From: Caryophanales bacterium
GTDB lineage: Bacteria > Bacillota_I > Bacilli_A > RFN20 > CAG-826
DNA length: 39,940 bases
Direction: 5' to 3'
NCBI GenBank assembly: GCA_016290145.1
Contig: JAEESX010000006.1
Location: forward strand, 1 to 39,940
The position numbers and the translations under genes were made by a program. The notes beneath the pieces are model-generated. The model worked only from the letters and a program-made list of their open reading frames with translations, was not told the DNA's origin and did not search any database. Every line of letters begins with the position of its first letter. Position 1 is the stretch's first letter. Of this stretch, positions 36,876-39,940 are shown piece by piece.

Positions 36876-36910
36876 TTAGGGACGGGAGAGCTTACCCCCC
36901 GGAGCCCTAA
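36876..36910 (-). promoter_or_regulatory. Intercistronic hairpin between oppA and oppB
   Basis: On the minus strand TTAGGG (36905-36910) pairs with CCCTAA (36876-36881), and inside it CGGGGG pairs with CTCCCG around a 7-nt loop. No T-run follows, so it is not a normal terminator. It probably stabilises or processes the oppA mRNA, or attenuates oppBCDF, giving more binding protein than transporter. Confidence 0.6.
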
Positions 36911-36938
36911 TAAGTTTATGTAGATTAATATCTATTGA

Positions 36939-39419
36939 TTAACCGTAAATGTTGTAAGCATCGTGGCTAGAAGTCCAAGCTTCTTTAGCAGCTTCTTGTT
37001 CTTCACGAATTGCTTTACGTTCTTCAGCGGTTAAGACGTCTTTAAGGACGTACATACCAGTCATTCTGTCATTAGATAAGCCATAGTTAGAAGTTGGCAT
37101 TTCGTAACCGGCAGAGTTAGAGATGGATAAGGACCAACCTTGACCATAGTTAACTTGTGGTTTGTAGATAGCTAATTCTTCAATGAGCTTAACTTCTGCT
37201 TCAGCGAATGCTTGGAAACGGTTGGTGAGGTTGAGTGTTTCAGCCTTACCTTCATTGACTAAGTCAGTGTATTCACCGAGTAAGTCGACTGCTTCTAAAG
37301 CATTTGTATCTGGATTGTGTCTGATGTTTTGTGTTGCTTCATCACCGGCTAAGCCGACGTAAGCAAAGACGCTAGACCAGTCACCACCATAGGTGTAGGT
37401 GTTCATGTATGTTAATGGATCACCGTAGTCAGCACCCCAACCCCATTGGACGACTGAGAAGTCATATGCGGCATATTCGCCACCTGTACTACCAGAGACG
37501 TTTTCATAGTTGGTCTTTGTGACTTTATCGGTTGGAACCATCTTGAAGACTGTACAGTCGGAATAGTCAGCTTTTGGTTGGTGGCTGTCTTCCCAGTTGT
37601 TGAGTCTTCTGTTCATAGCGTTGATGAATTCGTTATCGTATGTCTTGGATTCTTGATCAGCATCCCACATTGAGTAGTATTCAATGTTGACTGGGAATGA
37701 GATTGTACCGAATTCAGCAGCTAATGAAGATTCGTTGTATTCGTTGATTGCGGCAACAGCATTATTAACTAAAGCGTTAATTTGTGCTCTTTCGCTACCA
37801 ACTTCGTGTTCATTGCCATTGTAGTCTTCAACGACATCGGACCAGTCTAATTGACGTGTTTCGTATTGACCTGGGGCAATGTATTCTTGAGCTTCTGTTA
37901 AAGACTTACCGCTGTAATCGGATAAGGCTTGTGCATAATAGCTTTCGACGTATTCGTTACCGTTGTTATCCATAACGAATTTTCTTGGAACGTATGTGGA
38001 GACGAGTCTTTGGACTGCTAAGATGTCATCCATATCACCGTTTGCATAACGTTCGTAGTATGTTCTGTAGTCGATAATGCTCATTAACATTTGTCTAACT
38101 TCTTGGAGTCTTAATGCTCTTTCAGTATTTTCGACAGATGCAGCATTACCTTTGCTGTAATAAGAAACTTTAGATTTATTGTTCTTTGTACGGTCTAAGA
38201 CAATGTTAGAACCATAGCAAGAACCGATTGTATCTAACCAACGGCTGTTGACTAAGCCTGAATATGGTTCTTCAATCTTGCCTGGGTTAGAAGCATCTGG
38301 ACCGATAACGTATTTATCCCAACCGATCTTGTCGTTTGGTGATAATGAGAAGCCATCGATGTTGCCGGATTCGAATGCGATTCTGGCGTCACCACTTTCG
38401 ATATCACTCTTGATTGTGAAGTGGATTTTTTCAACAAATGCTTGTTTATAGCGGTTTTCTTGAACGTCTTTACGTTTTGCGTAATATTTGTTCTTTGTGT
38501 ATTCAATGCTTGTTTCATTGGACTCTGTTAAGATGTATGGTCCGCAGTAAAGAATTGATTCTGGTTTACCAGTACCGAAACCAGCTTTCTTTTCATCATA
38601 GAAGTGTTGGTTAACTGGTAAGTATGTGGAGTATGTAAGGAGTGTTGGGAAGTACATTGCAGAGTCGAGCAATGAGTATCTAACACTGTTGCCATTTTCC
38701 ACTTTGACACCTAAACGTGAACCGTTTTCGATGTTGTTGATGTCGTCAGCAGTAACAGGTGTTCCGCCATAGGCTGGATCATATTGAGCTTTGTAGGCTG
38801 CTGGGAAATCGGATTTGAGTGTATCGTTGATGAATTTTGCCTTTTTGGCGTTTGTATCCATCTTTGTGAATTTTGCGGATCCATTTGCGATACCATCAAG
38901 AATTTCTGTATAGAGGTAGTACTCAGCGGCGCCTTTAATAAAGTCACGCATTAAGTAACCGGTATCTGAACCGACTGCGAAGGTGTTGATTAATTTTGCA
39001 CCTGTAACGAAGTCTTCAGCGGTAACCTTTTGTACTTTACCACCATATTTGTAAGGTTTGCCTTCGCTTGTAACCCAAACGAGGTTTTCATCGTCTCTAA
39101 TTTCGAAGATGAATTCTTTGAAGTCTTGTTCTTGTCTTGCGGATTTAGCAAGGTTAAGTTCAAGTGTGCCGAAGTCATTATGTGTTAAAAGACCATCGAC
39201 AAAGTTTGCAAAGTGTTGAGCGTTTTGAGCTGCGGAAGTCTTCATATAGTTGAGTTCGCCGATACCGACGGAACTAAGACTTTCATATTTCTTTTTTGCA
39301 GTTCTACCATTTAACAACGAATATGGTGAGCCGGAAGTCTTGAAATATTGACTATTACCACAAGCAGTCAAAACTGCACACAATGCTATCATCATTAGTT
39401 TACTAGCTTTGATTTTCAT
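36939..39419 (-). CDS. oppA: Oligopeptide-binding lipoprotein OppA (SBP_bac_5)
   Basis: An 826-residue extracellular binding protein. The signal peptide ends with lipobox LTAC and lipidated C20. ANFVDGLLTHNDFGTLELN near residue 70, FEIRDDENLVWVTSEGKPY and KVTAEDFVTGAKL are the usual SBP_bac_5 N-terminal blocks. It captures peptides for OppBCDF. I chose ATG 39419; the alternative ATG 39434 directly abuts the AAAGG site (0 nt), while 39419 has a longish spacing of 14 nt. At over 800 residues it is much larger than usual OppA (about 540-600), with long extra segments in the middle. It has its own promoter and leads the operon. Confidence 0.93.
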   Translation of the reverse strand: MKIKASKLMMIALCAVLTACGNSQYFKTSGSPYSLLNGRTAKKKYESLSSVGIGELNYMKTSAAQNAQHFANFVDGLLTHNDFGTLELNLAKSARQEQDFKEFIFEIRDDENLVWVTSEGKPYKYGGKVQKVTAEDFVTGAKLINTFAVGSDTGYLMRDFIKGAAEYYLYTEILDGIANGSAKFTKMDTNAKKAKFINDTLKSDFPAAYKAQYDPAYGGTPVTADDINNIENGSRLGVKVENGNSVRYSLLDSAMYFPTLLTYSTYLPVNQHFYDEKKAGFGTGKPESILYCGPYILTESNETSIEYTKNKYYAKRKDVQENRYKQAFVEKIHFTIKSDIESGDARIAFESGNIDGFSLSPNDKIGWDKYVIGPDASNPGKIEEPYSGLVNSRWLDTIGSCYGSNIVLDRTKNNKSKVSYYSKGNAASVENTERALRLQEVRQMLMSIIDYRTYYERYANGDMDDILAVQRLVSTYVPRKFVMDNNGNEYVESYYAQALSDYSGKSLTEAQEYIAPGQYETRQLDWSDVVEDYNGNEHEVGSERAQINALVNNAVAAINEYNESSLAAEFGTISFPVNIEYYSMWDADQESKTYDNEFINAMNRRLNNWEDSHQPKADYSDCTVFKMVPTDKVTKTNYENVSGSTGGEYAAYDFSVVQWGWGADYGDPLTYMNTYTYGGDWSSVFAYVGLAGDEATQNIRHNPDTNALEAVDLLGEYTDLVNEGKAETLNLTNRFQAFAEAEVKLIEELAIYKPQVNYGQGWSLSISNSAGYEMPTSNYGLSNDRMTGMYVLKDVLTAEERKAIREEQEAAKEAWTSSHDAYNIYG

Positions 39420-39467
39420 AGTTGTTTTTTCCATCCTTTCTTCGAGTTTTAATAATGATTGTTTTCC

Positions 39468-39509
39468 ACTATACGCTCATACACGCAAAAAAGCAAAACA
39501 TTTTTTTGC
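39468..39509 (-). promoter_or_regulatory. oppA promoter with overlapping inverted repeat
   Basis: On the minus strand TATAGT (39468-39473) and TTGCTT (39491-39496) with a 17-bp spacer form the promoter. An 8-bp inverted repeat GCAAAAAA (39485-39492) and TTTTTTGC (39502-39509) spans the -35 box and could be an operator. The leader would be about 40 nt. Confidence 0.5.
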
Positions 39510-39516
39510 ACGCATA

Positions 39517-39544
39517 TAATAAATAAGCGCCCGTTTCCGGACGC
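39517..39544 (-). terminator. Hairpin after the 123-residue membrane protein gene
   Basis: On the minus strand GCGTCCG (39538-39544) pairs with CGGGCGC (39527-39533), with one T-G pair, around a GAAA tetraloop. A T-rich but interrupted tail (TTATTTATT) follows, so it is a likely but not ideal terminator. Confidence 0.65.
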
Positions 39545-39565
39545 ATTCTAATTACATATTTTTGA

Positions 39566-39937
39566 TTATGAAATGAGTGGATAGCCACCACTTACCCAAT
39601 AAACTATTTCAAAAGAAATAAAGACTAAAAATACAGTCGCCGCTGCGAGATAGAATGGCCAGTGTCTTGTCCAAGCTTTTTCTCTGATTTCGTCAGGTAA
39701 TTTGTCATCCCAATTTTTATTCTTTCTGCGCCAGTTCGCGACATATAAATCTCCCCAAACGAATCCCACTAAAAGATAGATTGCTGCGAACAATCCTAAC
39801 AAAATTGGGTATTCAACTGCAGGGCATTTTGGGATAGCGGAAGTGATGAAGAAAACAGCGAATGGAATACCCACTCCTGCTACCGACATAATGATTGTGA
39901 ACAACCATACTTTCCACTTTTTTAGCGCATTTTTCAT
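39566..39937 (-). CDS. Small membrane protein, three helices
   Basis: A 123-residue protein with membrane helices near residues 10-32 (VWLFTIIMSVAGVGIPFAVF), 43-63 (YPILLGLFAAIYLLVGFVWG) and 91-114 (WPFYLAAATVFLVFISFEIV). The loop between helices 2 and 3 is basic and Trp-rich (NWRRKNKNWDDK). I do not recognise a family. The ATG is 3 bases from the window edge, so upstream context is not visible. A hairpin terminator separates it from oppA. Confidence 0.65.
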   Translation of the reverse strand: MKNALKKWKVWLFTIIMSVAGVGIPFAVFFITSAIPKCPAVEYPILLGLFAAIYLLVGFVWGDLYVANWRRKNKNWDDKLPDEIREKAWTRHWPFYLAAATVFLVFISFEIVYWVSGGYPLIS

Positions 39938-39940
39938 GAG

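Noticed and set aside
36876-36910. Terminator between oppA and oppB
   Set aside because: The stem is GC-rich but no T-run follows on the minus strand; the oppB ribosome site comes 15 nt later, so the hairpin is better seen as intercistronic.

Overview
The window is AT-rich DNA with densely packed operons and strong AGGAGG-type ribosome sites inside those operons. Gene content is Gram-positive: TarI/TarJ, ThiT, CysK with an Rrf2 regulator, NtdP (DUF402), PcrA-LigA and a five-gene Opp transporter. All 37 protein genes I accept end in TAA (25) or TAG (12) and none in TGA, and none contains TGA. Together with a GlnRS, this suggests an uncultured, probably host-associated member of the Bacilli near the Mollicutes/Erysipelotrichia (RF39/RFN20-type lineages). 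The placement is inference. I see no insertion sequence, phage gene, CRISPR array or rRNA.

Layout. 1-1480: cysK and a four-cysteine Rrf2 regulator. 1480-5480: an alpha/beta hydrolase, glnS, tRNA-Ala(GGC), asnA and tRNA-Arg(CCT). 5478-10240: a second hydrolase and galE on the minus strand, then divergent licD-tarI-tarJ on the plus strand. 10234-14920: ligA, pcrA and a thioredoxin-fold lipoprotein. 14997-17254: three membrane proteins of unknown role. 17287-22993: one long minus-strand operon running DUF3137-like membrane protein, ntdP, tsaE, tsaB, rimI, tsaD, asnS and an unlisted 53-residue membrane protein. 23107-24958: ung and a TPP-riboswitch-controlled thiamine transporter. 25013-30072: three glycosyltransferases and a flippase. 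30173-39419: oppA-B-C-D-F with a leucine-rich-repeat surface protein as its last gene. 39566-39937: a small membrane protein.

How it fits together. GalE, LicD/TarI/TarJ, the glycosyltransferases and the flippase point to a decorated surface glycan. Opp and ThiT import peptides and thiamine, and CysK and AsnA supply cysteine and asparagine. GlnRS and AsnRS charge tRNA directly, and TsaB/D/E make the t6A tRNA modification.

Points most worth a second look: a LicD-type transferase joined to a CDP-ribitol pathway with no choline genes beside it; a repeated pattern of -10 boxes lying so close to SD-less start codons that the mRNAs should be leaderless; complete absence of TGA stops; the surface LRR protein translationally coupled to OppF; and a ThiT with a large extra N-terminal membrane domain behind a TPP riboswitch.
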